Assembly (NCBI RefSeq): GCF_900156605.1
Contig: NZ_FTOA01000003.1
Coordinates: 372,001 to 436,000 of the forward strand
Length of the DNA stretch: 64,000 nt
DNA from: Insolitispirillum peregrinum
GTDB lineage: Bacteria; Pseudomonadota; Alphaproteobacteria; Rhodospirillales; Rhodospirillaceae
Direction of reading: 5' to 3'
Numbering within the stretch: position 1 is the stretch's first letter; each line of letters opens with the position of its first letter. Made by a program: the position numbers and the translations under genes. This document shows, piece by piece, positions 44,811 to 53,171 of the stretch. The notes under the pieces are model-generated. The model was given only the letters and a program-made list of their open reading frames with translations. It made no database searches and was not told the DNA's origin.

Positions 44811-46897
44811 GCCCGGCTCCGCTGGCGGAACCATTGCCAGCCAATGAACGTTGCGGCCAGTGCAAAGCCGATTTCATCGGTGGCGGGCAGGGCGGCAACC
44901 AGTGACATGGCGGCAGCGGTCGCCCACAGCCGTTCCAGCCAGCTCAGGGGCCGGGTCAGATAGCCAATGGCCGCCGCTCCCCACAGGCCAATCGACAGGA
45001 TGGCCTTGATCACCACATAGGCGACAGCGGCCGGATAGCCGATGTCCTGCGCCAATGGCCCGCCATCCTGCAACATCAGGGCCGGGGTATAGACCGCCAT
45101 GAACGGCACCACAAAGCCCGCCACCGCGATCCGCAAGCAGTTCATGCCAATCCGCAAGCCCGAGGCGCGGGCAATCGGCGATGCCGCAAAGGCTGCCAGC
45201 GCAACCGGAGGCGTCAGGTCGGCCATGATGCCGAAATAGAACACGAACATGTGGCTGACGATCAGCGGTACGCCGAGGTTTTCCAGCGCCGGGCCCACCA
45301 GCGACGAGGTGATGATGTAGTTGGGAATGGTCGGAATCCCCATCCCCAGCACCAGACAGGCGACCATGGTCATCACCAGTGACAGGAACAGGCTGTCGGC
45401 ACCGACTTCGACGATCACGCGGGTGAAGTTGGTGGCGGCCCCGGTCAGGGTCATGGTGCCGATGATCACCCCGACCAGCGCGCAGGCGACGGCCACCGGC
45501 AAGGCATTGCGGGCGCCTTCGGCCATCGCTTCGGCCATGGCGGTCAGGGTTTCCCGTCCACCCTTGATCACCATCAGCGCGACGACCATCACGGCGATCA
45601 GGCTGAAGATGGCGGTGATGCCAAAGGTCTGGTGGCCGAGGGAGGCAAGGACGCCAATCACCAGCCAGAAGGCGATGCGCAGCACCAGCGGGCCAATGCC
45701 CTGACCAAGACGCCGCCCGGCGATCAGGATGGCGGTGAAGGCAAGCCCGGCCGTTCCGGCGAACAGCGGCGTATAGCCGGAAAACAGCAGGGTAATCAGC
45801 ACCAGCAGCGGCAAGGCAAGTGGCCAGCCTTTACGCAAGGCATTGCGCACGCTGGGCAGTTCGCTTTTGGGGACGCCTTTCAGCCCCAGTCGGCCCGCTT
45901 CCAGATGCACCATCCAGAAGGCTGTGCCGAAATACAGCAGGGCCGGGATCAGGGCGGCCTGAATGATCTCGGTATAGGCGACGTTCAGGGTCTCGGCCAT
46001 GATGAACGCCACCGCGCCCATCACCGGCGGCATGATCTGCCCGCCCATCGAGGCGGTGGCTTCGACCGCCCCGGCAAAGGCTGGCTTGAACCCCATGCGG
46101 ATCATCAGGGGAATGGTGAACTGGCCGGTGGTGACCACATTGGCGACCCCCGAGCCGTTGACCGTCCCCATCATTGCCGACGAAACCACCGCCACCTTGG
46201 CCGGGCCGCCCTGGCTGCCACCGACCGAGCCGATGGCAACATCGGTAAACAGCGAGATGATGCCCGCCCGTTCGAGAAAGGCACCAAAGACGATGAACAG
46301 GAAGATATACGAGGCAGACACATAGGTCGGGATGCCAAAGATACCTTCGGTGCCGAGGAACAACTGGTCCACCACCTGATCAAAGTCATAGCCCCGGTGA
46401 TTGAGCGGTGACGGCAGGTATTGCCCGAACAGGGCATAGGCGAGAAAAACGGCGCAAATGGAGGGCAAGGCCCAGCCCATCATCCGGCGGGCGGCTTCGA
46501 ACACCAGTGCGACCATCAGGCAGCCGACGATGATGTCTGTTTCGGTCGGCATCCCCGACCGCATGATCAGATCCGGTTCAAAGATCCAGTGGTAAAACGC
46601 CAGAGCAAAGCCCAGCAAGCCGAGGAACCAGTCCCAGGCAGCCCGCAGGCCGGTCTTGCGAAAGGTGCGGGCGGTCAGGATGAAGGTCAGCAGCAGGACG
46701 AATCCGACGTGCATCGAGCGCATGACGATCGACGGCAAGGGGGAATAGGCCGCCATGGCGATTTGCCAGGCGGAAAAGGTAATGGCCAGACAAAAGATCA
46801 GTTTGCCGACCAGCGAAACCCGCTCACCGAGGGTGATATGCCCGCCCTCGCCATCGTTGAACGGCTCGGGGGCGGCGGCAGAAGAGGGAGTGGACAT
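44807..46897 (-). CDS. TRAP transporter permease, fused small and large subunits
   Basis: Membrane protein of 696 residues. The first four or so helices (about 30-180) correspond to the DctQ-like small subunit, the rest to the DctM-like large subunit with signatures GSVGGSQGGPAKVAVVSSAMMGTVNGSGVANVVTTG and ATASMGGQIMPPVMGAVAFIMAE. Works with the TAXI binding protein encoded upstream to import an organic acid using an ion gradient. Substrate not predictable. Confidence 0.93.
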   Translation of the reverse strand: MSTPSSAAAPEPFNDGEGGHITLGERVSLVGKLIFCLAITFSAWQIAMAAYSPLPSIVMRSMHVGFVLLLTFILTARTFRKTGLRAAWDWFLGLLGFALAFYHWIFEPDLIMRSGMPTETDIIVGCLMVALVFEAARRMMGWALPSICAVFLAYALFGQYLPSPLNHRGYDFDQVVDQLFLGTEGIFGIPTYVSASYIFLFIVFGAFLERAGIISLFTDVAIGSVGGSQGGPAKVAVVSSAMMGTVNGSGVANVVTTGQFTIPLMIRMGFKPAFAGAVEATASMGGQIMPPVMGAVAFIMAETLNVAYTEIIQAALIPALLYFGTAFWMVHLEAGRLGLKGVPKSELPSVRNALRKGWPLALPLLVLITLLFSGYTPLFAGTAGLAFTAILIAGRRLGQGIGPLVLRIAFWLVIGVLASLGHQTFGITAIFSLIAVMVVALMVIKGGRETLTAMAEAMAEGARNALPVAVACALVGVIIGTMTLTGAATNFTRVIVEVGADSLFLSLVMTMVACLVLGMGIPTIPNYIITSSLVGPALENLGVPLIVSHMFVFYFGIMADLTPPVALAAFAASPIARASGLRIGMNCLRIAVAGFVVPFMAVYTPALMLQDGGPLAQDIGYPAAVAYVVIKAILSIGLWGAAAIGYLTRPLSWLERLWATAAAMSLVAALPATDEIGFALAATFIGWQWFRQRSRA

Positions 46898-46953
46898 GCG
46901 TCAGAGGCTCCTGAGGCAATGGAGGCCGGGAAAACCCGGCCTCGTGCATGGCG

Positions 46954-47904
46954 TTATTTCAGGATACCGGCTTCGCGATAGAACTTTTCCGCCCCCGGAT
47001 GCAATGGCAGCGGCAGGCCAGAGGTTGCCTCCTGCAGGGTGATCCCCTGTGCAGCAGAATGGGCAGACAACAGGTCGGCCCGGTGGTCGAACATCGACTT
47101 GGTCATCTGATAGATCAGATCGTCGGGCAGGTCGGACCGGGTCACCAGAATGTTGCGGATGGCAACGGTCGGGACATCCTTGGTCACGCCGTCATAGGAC
47201 CCGGCGGGGACGGTGGTCGGGATGAACACCGGGTCGTTGATGGCGGCAACGGTTTCCTTGGGAACTTCAACGATGGTGATGGCGGTGGTCGAGGCCAGAT
47301 CGCGGATGGCCGACACCCCCAGACCCGCAGACAGCAAGGTGGCGTCAAGCTGGCGGTTCTTCATCAATTCGACGCTTTCCCCGAACGACAGGTATTCGGT
47401 CTTGGCAAAATCCTTGTAGGACATGCCAGCGGCGGCAAAAATCTTGCGGGCGTTCAGCTCGGTCCCGGACTTGGGGGCACCGACCGAAATCCGCTTGCCC
47501 TTCAGGTCTGCCAGACTGGTGATGCCACTGTCGGCGCGGGCGACGATCTGGATGTAATTCGGATAAATGGCGGCAATGGCCCGCAGCTTGTCGAGCTTTT
47601 GCGGAAAGCCTGCATCTTCTTCGGCATTCCAGGCCCCGGACACCGAATCCCCCAGCGCAAAGCCGACTTCCCCACGGCCCCGCTGCAACAGGTTCAGGTT
47701 TTCGACGCTGGCCTTGGTTGACTGGACGCTGGTGCGCACCTCCGGCACGTAATCGGCATAGACCTTCGACAGTGCCACGCCCAGCGGATAATAAACGCCA
47801 GTCGAGCCGCCGGTCAGGACGGTGACAAAGGTTTCGGCCTTGGCGGGCAGCCCGGCCAGTCCGACAGCGGCGGCAGTCAGGGCGCCAAGAATGAGTTTCT
47901 TCAT
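46954..47904 (-). CDS. TAXI family TRAP solute-binding protein
   Basis: Periplasmic protein of 316 residues with a signal peptide ending PAKA|ET (about 23). The TAXI core shows VTVLTGGSTGVYYPLG, KRISVGAPKSGTELNARKI and the C-terminal HPGAEKFYREAGIL. Ligands of this family include glutamate and other acids. First gene of the transporter operon; AGGAGG precedes the ATG. Confidence 0.94.
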   Translation of the reverse strand: MKKLILGALTAAAVGLAGLPAKAETFVTVLTGGSTGVYYPLGVALSKVYADYVPEVRTSVQSTKASVENLNLLQRGRGEVGFALGDSVSGAWNAEEDAGFPQKLDKLRAIAAIYPNYIQIVARADSGITSLADLKGKRISVGAPKSGTELNARKIFAAAGMSYKDFAKTEYLSFGESVELMKNRQLDATLLSAGLGVSAIRDLASTTAITIVEVPKETVAAINDPVFIPTTVPAGSYDGVTKDVPTVAIRNILVTRSDLPDDLIYQMTKSMFDHRADLLSAHSAAQGITLQEATSGLPLPLHPGAEKFYREAGILK

Positions 47905-48240
47905 GGGTGTTATCCTCCTGATCGGGTGTGTTTTTTATGGGGTACCCTGTTCTGGTCAGGGTCCGGTATGTTTTGTTTTCATCAACAGGGCATGAACAGC
48001 AGGGCGCGATGCCGGTTTGATATCTGCAACACCCTGATGCCACGCTGCAAAAGCGTTTTTATCCAGCGTCAGGGAGTTCTTCCCCTCAGCCCTTTGAGGG
48101 TCTGACTGTGCCGGGTCGTTGCGGGCGAAACCAAGACAACATTGCTCTGCAAGCCATAGGAAAATGCTATGGATATTTGTTTCATATGCAATGAAAATGC
48201 ATGCGCACCCGTCTGAAATCACCTGATTGGGGGGCGTACC
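47905..48240. other. Upstream region of the TAXI-TRAP operon, no gene seen
   Basis: About 335 bp that hold the TAXI ribosome site and presumably the promoter. Notable words are the inverted CATAGG..CTATGG around 48155-48175 and ATGCAATGAAAATGCAT near 48186-48203. No coding frame with family features and no known RNA recognised. Confidence 0.4.
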
Positions 48241-48345
48241 TTAGAGCAGCGTGCGTTAAATCTGACGCAGGCACGCTGCTCTAACCTTTTGTCCTGTCGC
48301 ATTGTTGTTGCGAAAACCGGTTCCCACTTTTCGCACAATGCTCTA
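48241..48345. repeat. Composite palindromic repeat, intact copy
   Basis: First hairpin: TTAGAGCAGCGTGC (48241-48254) and its exact complement (48271-48284) around loop GTTAAATCTGACGCAG. Second: GCATTGT..TGCGAAAA and TTTTCGCA..CAATGC (48299-48341) around ACCGGTTCCCAC. The first loop carries the 9-base site into which miniature elements have inserted elsewhere in the window. The right end runs into the stop codon of the next gene. Confidence 0.85.
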
Positions 48346-49392
48346 GCCGAACGTTTCCCCAAACAGCAGGCGCCAGGCATTGCCATAGGCCACCTGCTGG
48401 CGAACGCCGTCGGGCAGCTCGGCGAGGAAGTGGCGCAGGTGACCATCATAGGTGTCGATCTTGTCCAGACGATCCTGCCCCAGATCCAGCGCCGCAACAA
48501 AGCGGCTGGGGTGAGCGGCGATCACATCGCGCCACTCGCTTTTCAGGCTACCACCGTCGTTCCAGACCCGCGCCTGCCGTTGTCCGCTGACCGGATAGAC
48601 CGATTTGGCTGACCCAAAGGCGGTATCGAAATACAGGTTGGGAAAGCGGGTGAGCAGGTCGTTGACATAGGCGGGGGAATAGCGGCTGGCCCGTTCGATA
48701 TAGCGGATTTGTGCCAGATGGCACCAGATCACCGTTGCTTTCGGATAGCGGGCCAGCATCTGCTCCAGGGCGTGCAACAGGGCATCCTCGATTTCATAGT
48801 GAATCTGAAAGGCCAGCCCGGTTTTCTCGCTGAGGGCAAACAGGCTCTCTCCCAGCGGGCCATCCAGCGCAATGGCGCTGTCACGGTCTTCATCGCCGCG
48901 CCTGGCCTGCCGGGGAGAGGGGTAATGGCGGAATTCGTATTCGCCAAACATCAAAATATCATGGCGCTCTGCCGCTGCCTGCTGGGCGGCCAGAAACGGC
49001 GTTGCCTGATCGGTGGTGGCCGGTTCCTGCCCGCCGTTGCCAACCGGGATGAAATGCTGCGGGAATTCCTGTACCAGCCGGGCGGCCAGCGGGTCATACA
49101 GCTCGGGCTGAGCCAGCATCTGGGGGTTGGGGTCTGCCGACAAGGCCATCATACCGATCTTCAGCCGGTCCATGGCGGCGGCAACGGCGGCGGGGTCAAC
49201 CTGCCGGGAGTTGCACGAGCTTTCGAGGTCAATATAGGGCAAGGCCCCGTCCGCCAACAGCCCCTTGAGACGACGGGCGTAGCCATCCTTCAGCGTTTGC
49301 CGCGCTGATGCCGCCATGGCGTGGACGGGCAGCGTGCGCAGAAGGGGAACGGCAGCCAGTCCGGCAAGCAACTGGCGTCTGCTGATGGTCAT
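48343..49392 (-). CDS. Tat-exported amidohydrolase-like protein
   Basis: Protein of 349 residues with a twin-arginine signal (SRRQLLAGLAAVPLLRTLPVHAMA), so it is exported folded and probably binds a cofactor metal. The body looks like a metal-dependent TIM barrel (YIDLESSCNSR, FIPVGNGGQE, FQIHYEIED, VIWCHLAQIRYIERAS, FDTAFGSAKSVYPVSG, ALDLGQDR). Substrate unknown. ATG 49392 follows AGGAG. 84 bp after trxC, last of a hsp20-rpoH-trxC cluster. Confidence 0.7.
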   Translation of the reverse strand: MTISRRQLLAGLAAVPLLRTLPVHAMAASARQTLKDGYARRLKGLLADGALPYIDLESSCNSRQVDPAAVAAAMDRLKIGMMALSADPNPQMLAQPELYDPLAARLVQEFPQHFIPVGNGGQEPATTDQATPFLAAQQAAAERHDILMFGEYEFRHYPSPRQARRGDEDRDSAIALDGPLGESLFALSEKTGLAFQIHYEIEDALLHALEQMLARYPKATVIWCHLAQIRYIERASRYSPAYVNDLLTRFPNLYFDTAFGSAKSVYPVSGQRQARVWNDGGSLKSEWRDVIAAHPSRFVAALDLGQDRLDKIDTYDGHLRHFLAELPDGVRQQVAYGNAWRLLFGETFG

Positions 49393-49476
49393 GAGAGGGG
49401 CTCCTGCACACAGGGTGGTCGCACCACGATGCAGAGCCATTCCGGGTATGGTCAAGGGGGAAGCGGATGAGACGCT

Positions 49477-49908
49477 CTAAATTCCGTCCACATGCTGCCG
49501 CAGCCAGTCGAGCAGCGCGGGGAACGGCATGGCCCCGCTGACACGGGCGACTTCCTGACCCCGCTGCATCAGCACCAGCGTCGGAATCGAGCGGATGTTG
49601 AACCGGCTGGCCAGTGCCTGTTCCGCCTCGGTGTCAACCTTGGCGATGCGCAGGCGGGGTTCCAGACGGCTGGCTGCCTGATCGAGCACCGGCGCCATCG
49701 CCCGGCACGGGCCGCACCACGCCGCCCAGAAATCCACCAGCACCGGCAGGTCTGATTTTTCCCAGTGGGCGGCGGCTGTGGCGGCGGTCAAGGCAACCGG
49801 CGCACCGGTAAACAGGGCTGAACCGCATTTGCCACATTTCCCCTGACGGGGGTCACGGTCGGGCGGCGTGCGGTTCAGTCCGGCACAGTGGGGACAGGCC
49901 ACGATCAT
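49477..49908 (-). CDS. trxC: Thioredoxin 2 (zinc-binding)
   Basis: Protein of 143 residues: an N-terminal zinc ribbon (CPHCAGLNR...GKCGKCGSALF) and a thioredoxin domain with WAAWCGPCRAMAP and the cis-Pro region RSIPTLVLM. Reduces protein disulfides in the cytoplasm, often under oxidative stress. Its ATG lies one base after the rpoH stop, so the two are cotranscribed and probably coupled. Confidence 0.94.
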   Translation of the reverse strand: MIVACPHCAGLNRTPPDRDPRQGKCGKCGSALFTGAPVALTAATAAAHWEKSDLPVLVDFWAAWCGPCRAMAPVLDQAASRLEPRLRIAKVDTEAEQALASRFNIRSIPTLVLMQRGQEVARVSGAMPFPALLDWLRQHVDGI

Positions 49909-49909
49909 G

Positions 49910-50914
49910 TCAGGCGGCCCTGGCCGGGCGGCGCTGCCACTGGGTGCTGACCAGTTCGGCCTGTTGCTGTTCTTCTTCCACCAGCGAGCGCAGGCGGGCT
50001 TCCAGCTTTTGCATGGCGCGGGCTTCGATCTGGCGGACGCGCTCCCGCGACAGGCTGTAGTGCTCGCCCAGCGATTCCAGCGTCACCGGGTCATCAATCA
50101 GGCGGCGCTGGGTGATGATGTAGCGTTCGCGCTCGTTCAGGGCTTCCAGCGCCAGTCGGACCAGCCGCTGCGAACGGTTGCTTTCCTGCCGGGCCGACAG
50201 AGCGTCTTCCTGCGTCGGCGCATCATCAACCAGCAGATCGACGCGTTCGGCATCGCCATCTTCGCCGACCGGGCTGTTCAGCGAGCCATCACGGGCCATC
50301 AGGCGGCCATTCATCGCGTGAACGTCTTCCTTGCGCACCGCCAGCGTGGTGGCAATCTGCTGGGCGTGTTCGTCGGACAGGGTCGATTCGTCATAGGCTC
50401 CCAGTTGGGCCTTCAGCTTGCGCAGGTTATAGAAAATACGCTTTTGCGTCGAAACGGTACCGATCTTGACCAGTGACCAGGCGTTCAGGATGTATTCGTT
50501 GACCGAGGCCTTGATCCACCACATGGCATAGGTGGCCAGACGGAAGCCCTTTTCCGGCTCGAACTTGTTCACCGCCTTGATCAGACCGACGTTGCCCTCG
50601 GCAATCAGGTCGGCCAGCGGCAGCCCGTAGCGGCGGTAGTGCATGGCAATCTTGACCACCAGACGCAGGTGGCTGGTGATCAGGCGATGGGCGGCGGCCT
50701 GATCCTGAGTGGCGGCAACCTGCCGGGTCAGGAACTGTTCTTCTTCCAGCGTCAGCAGCGGGATCCGCTTGATCTTTTGCAGATACGCCCGCAGGCCATC
50801 TTCCGGCATCGGCAGGGCCATCGACTCGCCTGCGGCAGCGCGAGTGACCGGGGTCACCGGAGCAACCAGTGTGGCAGGGACGGCTGACGGGATGATGGGC
50901 GCGTGAAAGGTCAT
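49910..50914 (-). CDS. rpoH: Heat-shock sigma factor RpoH (sigma-32)
   Basis: Protein of 334 residues. The RpoH box QKRIFYNLRKLK follows region 2.4 (FRLATYAMWWIKASVNEYILNAWSLVKIG), and region 4.2 is ESLGEHYSLSRERVRQIEARAM. It is about 40 residues longer than usual because of an Ala/Pro/Val-rich N-terminal extension. ATG 50914 behind GGGGAG; 96 bp after hsp20. Directs transcription of chaperone genes. Confidence 0.93.
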   Translation of the reverse strand: MTFHAPIIPSAVPATLVAPVTPVTRAAAGESMALPMPEDGLRAYLQKIKRIPLLTLEEEQFLTRQVAATQDQAAAHRLITSHLRLVVKIAMHYRRYGLPLADLIAEGNVGLIKAVNKFEPEKGFRLATYAMWWIKASVNEYILNAWSLVKIGTVSTQKRIFYNLRKLKAQLGAYDESTLSDEHAQQIATTLAVRKEDVHAMNGRLMARDGSLNSPVGEDGDAERVDLLVDDAPTQEDALSARQESNRSQRLVRLALEALNERERYIITQRRLIDDPVTLESLGEHYSLSRERVRQIEARAMQKLEARLRSLVEEEQQQAELVSTQWQRRPARAA

Positions 50915-51010
50915 GGTGGACTCCCCTGGGAAAACGATGCGAGCGGGCAAGTACAAAAGCTGCGGGCGGCTCTGGATCTGAAGACGCCGCCCGCAGGACG
51001 GGGGAAGGGG

Positions 51011-51535
51011 TCAGGCCGCGTGCGGCAGGGACGGGTCGGTCGCAACCGGCTGGTCACTGCCGACCTGCGGCACCATCGGTGCAGCCGGGCGGCCGGTGGT
51101 GATGTCGATCCGGCGCGGTTTGGCCTGTTCCGGGACTTCGCGCTTCAGGGCAACGGTCAGCAGGCCATCGCGCAGGGTGGCACCGGTCACCGTCACCGTG
51201 TCGGCAAGCTGGAAGCGGCGCACGAAATCCCGCAGGGCAATGCCCCGATGCAGCAGGCGAGCCGACTCTTGTCGGGTGTCCTGAGCCTTGTGGCCGCTGA
51301 CGGTCAACAGGCCGGATTCGGCTTCGACGGTGATGTCTTCGGGAGCAAAACCGGCAACGGCCACGGTGATGCTATAGGCATCGCCGCCGTCTTCGGTCGG
51401 TCCCAGATGTTCAATGTTATAGGGGGGATAGCTGTTGTTCGGCTCGGCCAGACGGCTGGCGGTTTCGGCCAGGCGGGCCAGGCGGTCAAAGCCAACGCCA
51501 GAGCGGAACAACGGGGCGAGATCAAAAGCGTTCAT
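51011..51535 (-). CDS. Small heat-shock protein, Hsp20 family
   Basis: Protein of 174 residues. The N-terminus MNAFDLAPLFRSGVGFDRLARL and the alpha-crystallin core (NIEHLGPTEDGGDAYSITVAVAGFAPEDITVEAE to LADTVTVTGATLRDGLLTVAL) are of the IbpA type; the C-terminal tail is longer than usual. It binds unfolding proteins. Start ATG 51535 after AGGAGG. The frame stays open upstream into the leader, but without homologous sequence. Heads the rpoH-trxC cluster. Confidence 0.94.
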   Translation of the reverse strand: MNAFDLAPLFRSGVGFDRLARLAETASRLAEPNNSYPPYNIEHLGPTEDGGDAYSITVAVAGFAPEDITVEAESGLLTVSGHKAQDTRQESARLLHRGIALRDFVRRFQLADTVTVTGATLRDGLLTVALKREVPEQAKPRRIDITTGRPAAPMVPQVGSDQPVATDPSLPHAA

Positions 51536-51536
51536 G

Positions 51537-51585
51537 ACATCCTCCTGTGAGCGATGTGACGGCCTCTTGTGTCCCTGACACCAAG
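51537..51585 (-). promoter_or_regulatory. ROSE-like RNA thermometer in the hsp20 leader
   Basis: In the minus-strand RNA, ACAUCGCUC pairs with GAGGAUGU around the loop ACAG, burying the AGGAGG ribosome site; the G in UCGCU is bulged or opposed by G. A UYGCU run pairing imperfectly with the ribosome site is the hallmark of ROSE elements of alphaproteobacterial small heat-shock genes. A second hairpin (CTTGGTGTC/GACACAAG, 51566-51585) lies just upstream. Confidence 0.65.
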
Positions 51586-51951
51586 CGACCATGAAAAGCT
51601 GCAACCGGATGGCTTGCCGGGCTGTCCCGGCAGAAACACAGAAACCCGGCAGTCGGTCCTTTTGTGGCGCGGTGAGCGCAACAAGGGGCGAGCCGGGCTT
51701 GCGATTCGGGCAGGACGGGGTCCAGTGCGACCTAGGAGGCCGGAGATCGGCGGGCAGAATACCTGACCGTATCAATCTGTTATCGTTGGAAAAGCACTTC
51801 CCTTCGGGGACAGGGCCTTCGGAACGATCCGGGAACCTATGGCGCTTCTTCGCAAGCCACCATATACTTGCCGGATGAACCACGCTGACCCCATACGGGC
51901 GTCACTGGCGGTTCGGGCAATCGACGGACCCGCATCTTTGCGGCGACCATC

Positions 51952-51987
51952 TAGGGACAATATAATTCGGTCCCTATCGATTGTCAA
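51952..51987 (-). promoter_or_regulatory. Near-consensus sigma-70 promoter with overlapping inverted repeat
   Basis: Minus strand: TTGACA (51987-51982), 17 bp, TATATT (51964-51959). An inverted repeat TAGGGAC/GTCCCTA (51952-51958, 51970-51976) spans the spacer and -10 box. Transcripts would start near 51950, about 415 bases before hsp20, with no good open frame at their start. It could give a long hsp20 leader or a separate small RNA. Confidence 0.65.
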
Positions 51988-52054
51988 GCGTTACCCCAGC
52001 CCTCGGGTGCGACTTTCCAGTGTCTGGCAGTGTGCTTTTCCGCAGTGCCGGGTT

Positions 52055-52142
52055 TTAGGGCAGTGAGCGCAAAAGCGGGAACCGGTTTTCGCAAAATCAC
52101 TGCGACAGAACAAAAAGTTAGACCAGCGTGTCTGCGTCAGAT
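52055..52142. repeat. Composite palindromic repeat, copy interrupted by a miniature element
   Basis: Reverse-oriented relative of 48241-48345: GCAGTGA..TCACTGC hairpin (52060-52103) around AAGCGGGAACCGGTTTT, then GCGACAGAACAAAAAGTTAG and ACCAGCGTGTCTGCGTCAGAT. The other arm resumes at 52215 (GCGTCAGATTTTACGCC), after the inserted element. Confidence 0.75.
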
Positions 52143-52214
52143 CACGGTACACGACAGTTGGTGAAGAATGGCAGAGCGCTCCACGGTCTTGTTCCCAAAC
52201 TGTCGTGCACTGTG
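52143..52214. mobile_element. Miniature non-coding element, shortened copy 3 (72 bp), with 9-bp target duplication
   Basis: Ends CACGGTACACGACAGTTGG and CCCAAACTGTCGTGCACTGTG are inverted repeats; direct repeats GCGTCAGAT flank it at 52134-52142 and 52215-52223. The interior (GAGCGCTCCACGGTCTTG) matches one end of copy 2 only, so it is a deletion form. Confidence 0.82.
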
Positions 52215-52276
52215 GCGTCAGATTTTACGCCCCCTGGTTCAGGGGAGCTTGTGGCTGATTTGAAAAAGACAAAAAA

Positions 52277-52304
52277 AGGGGGAGCGAATGCTCCCCCTCT
52301 CTTT
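52277..52304 (-). terminator. Terminator of the outer-membrane barrel gene
   Basis: 9-bp stem AGGGGGAGC/GCTCCCCCT with a GAAT loop; T7 run on the minus strand and CTCTTTTT on the plus strand. Confidence 0.9.
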
Positions 52305-52322
52305 TTCTGTCGTCTGGATGCC

Positions 52323-52982
52323 TTAGAAGGCGTAGCGGACGCCAGCCTGAAGTTCGTGGGCGCGCAGGTCGCCTTTGGCGGTCGCGTTACCGACGGTCAC
52401 GCCGCCGATGGTGGCGGTGCTGCCGCTCTTGGCTTCGCCGAGGTCGAGGTAACGGTAGCCCACGTCGATGGTCCACTTCGGTGCAACGTCGATGCCGACA
52501 CCCGCACCCACCTGCCAGGCGAGGGAGGTGGTGGTATCGCCTTCCAGCGAGCCGTTGACGCCAGCAGTGGTGGTGATGTCGGTGTCGCTGACCTTGTTGC
52601 GCGAGAAGCCGATGCCTGCGCCGACATAGGGGGTAAACATACCCATCTTGGCAACATCAACGTAAACGTTGGCCATGCCGGTGATGGCGCTGACATCGCC
52701 CTTGAAGTTGAAGGTGGTGCCGCCCTGGGTGGTGTTGGCATTGATGTCATAGCCACCACGGTACCCGAGGGTCAGGTCGGTGCGCAGGTACTGGTTGAAA
52801 CGATAGCCAACGCCAGCGCCGATGATCGGGCTGTTGCCGACATCGTCGTCCATGTCCTTGCCAGCGTCGCGCGAGAACGACCAGCCGCTGTCAAGGCGGG
52901 CATAGATACCTTCGTCAGCAGCCTGGGCCGCAGTTGCCGACAGGACGAGCGCTGCTGTGGCCGCAATGATCTTCTTCATCAT
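52323..52982 (-). CDS. Outer-membrane beta-barrel protein (Omp25-like)
   Basis: Protein of about 219 residues with a signal peptide (KKIIAATAALVLSATAAQA|AD). The mature part alternates short strands, e.g. GIYARLDSGWSFSRD, YLRTDLTLGYRGG and KWTIDVGYRYLDLGEA, and ends in the aromatic VRYAF, as expected for an eight-stranded barrel of the surface-antigen type. Start ATG 52982 or 52979, after AAGAGAG. Single gene with promoter and terminator. Confidence 0.88.
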   Translation of the reverse strand: MMKKIIAATAALVLSATAAQAADEGIYARLDSGWSFSRDAGKDMDDDVGNSPIIGAGVGYRFNQYLRTDLTLGYRGGYDINANTTQGGTTFNFKGDVSAITGMANVYVDVAKMGMFTPYVGAGIGFSRNKVSDTDITTTAGVNGSLEGDTTTSLAWQVGAGVGIDVAPKWTIDVGYRYLDLGEAKSGSTATIGGVTVGNATAKGDLRAHELQAGVRYAF

Positions 52983-53024
52983 GATCTCTCTTGAGGTAGT
53001 GTATGGAACAAAGTTCGATTCAGG

Positions 53025-53052
53025 GTTATATGATTCCACCTGAATCTTGCAA
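53025..53052 (-). promoter_or_regulatory. Predicted promoter of the outer-membrane barrel gene
   Basis: Minus strand TTGCAA (53052-53047), 16 bp, TATAAC (53030-53025), about 43 bp before the ATG. Confidence 0.5.
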
Positions 53053-53103
53053 TCCCATTTTCAGGATAAATTGAGGAATAACAACTTGATGTGATGGGAA
53101 TGT

Positions 53104-53138
53104 CACGCCCGTCACAATCAGGGACTGTGACGGGCGTG
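53104..53138. repeat. 13-bp perfect inverted repeat between the barrel gene and usg
   Basis: CACGCCCGTCACA and its exact complement around a 9-base loop. It lies 34 bp past the usg stop on the minus strand but lacks a T-run; may be an mRNA-end structure or an operator. Confidence 0.6.
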
Positions 53139-53171
53139 TGAAATGCAACAATCTGTAATTGTTATGCATGT

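Noticed and set aside
51772-51987. 71-codon minus-strand frame upstream of hsp20
   Set aside because: Its start lies at the -35 box of the strong promoter there, so the predicted transcript could not contain it; no homology features.
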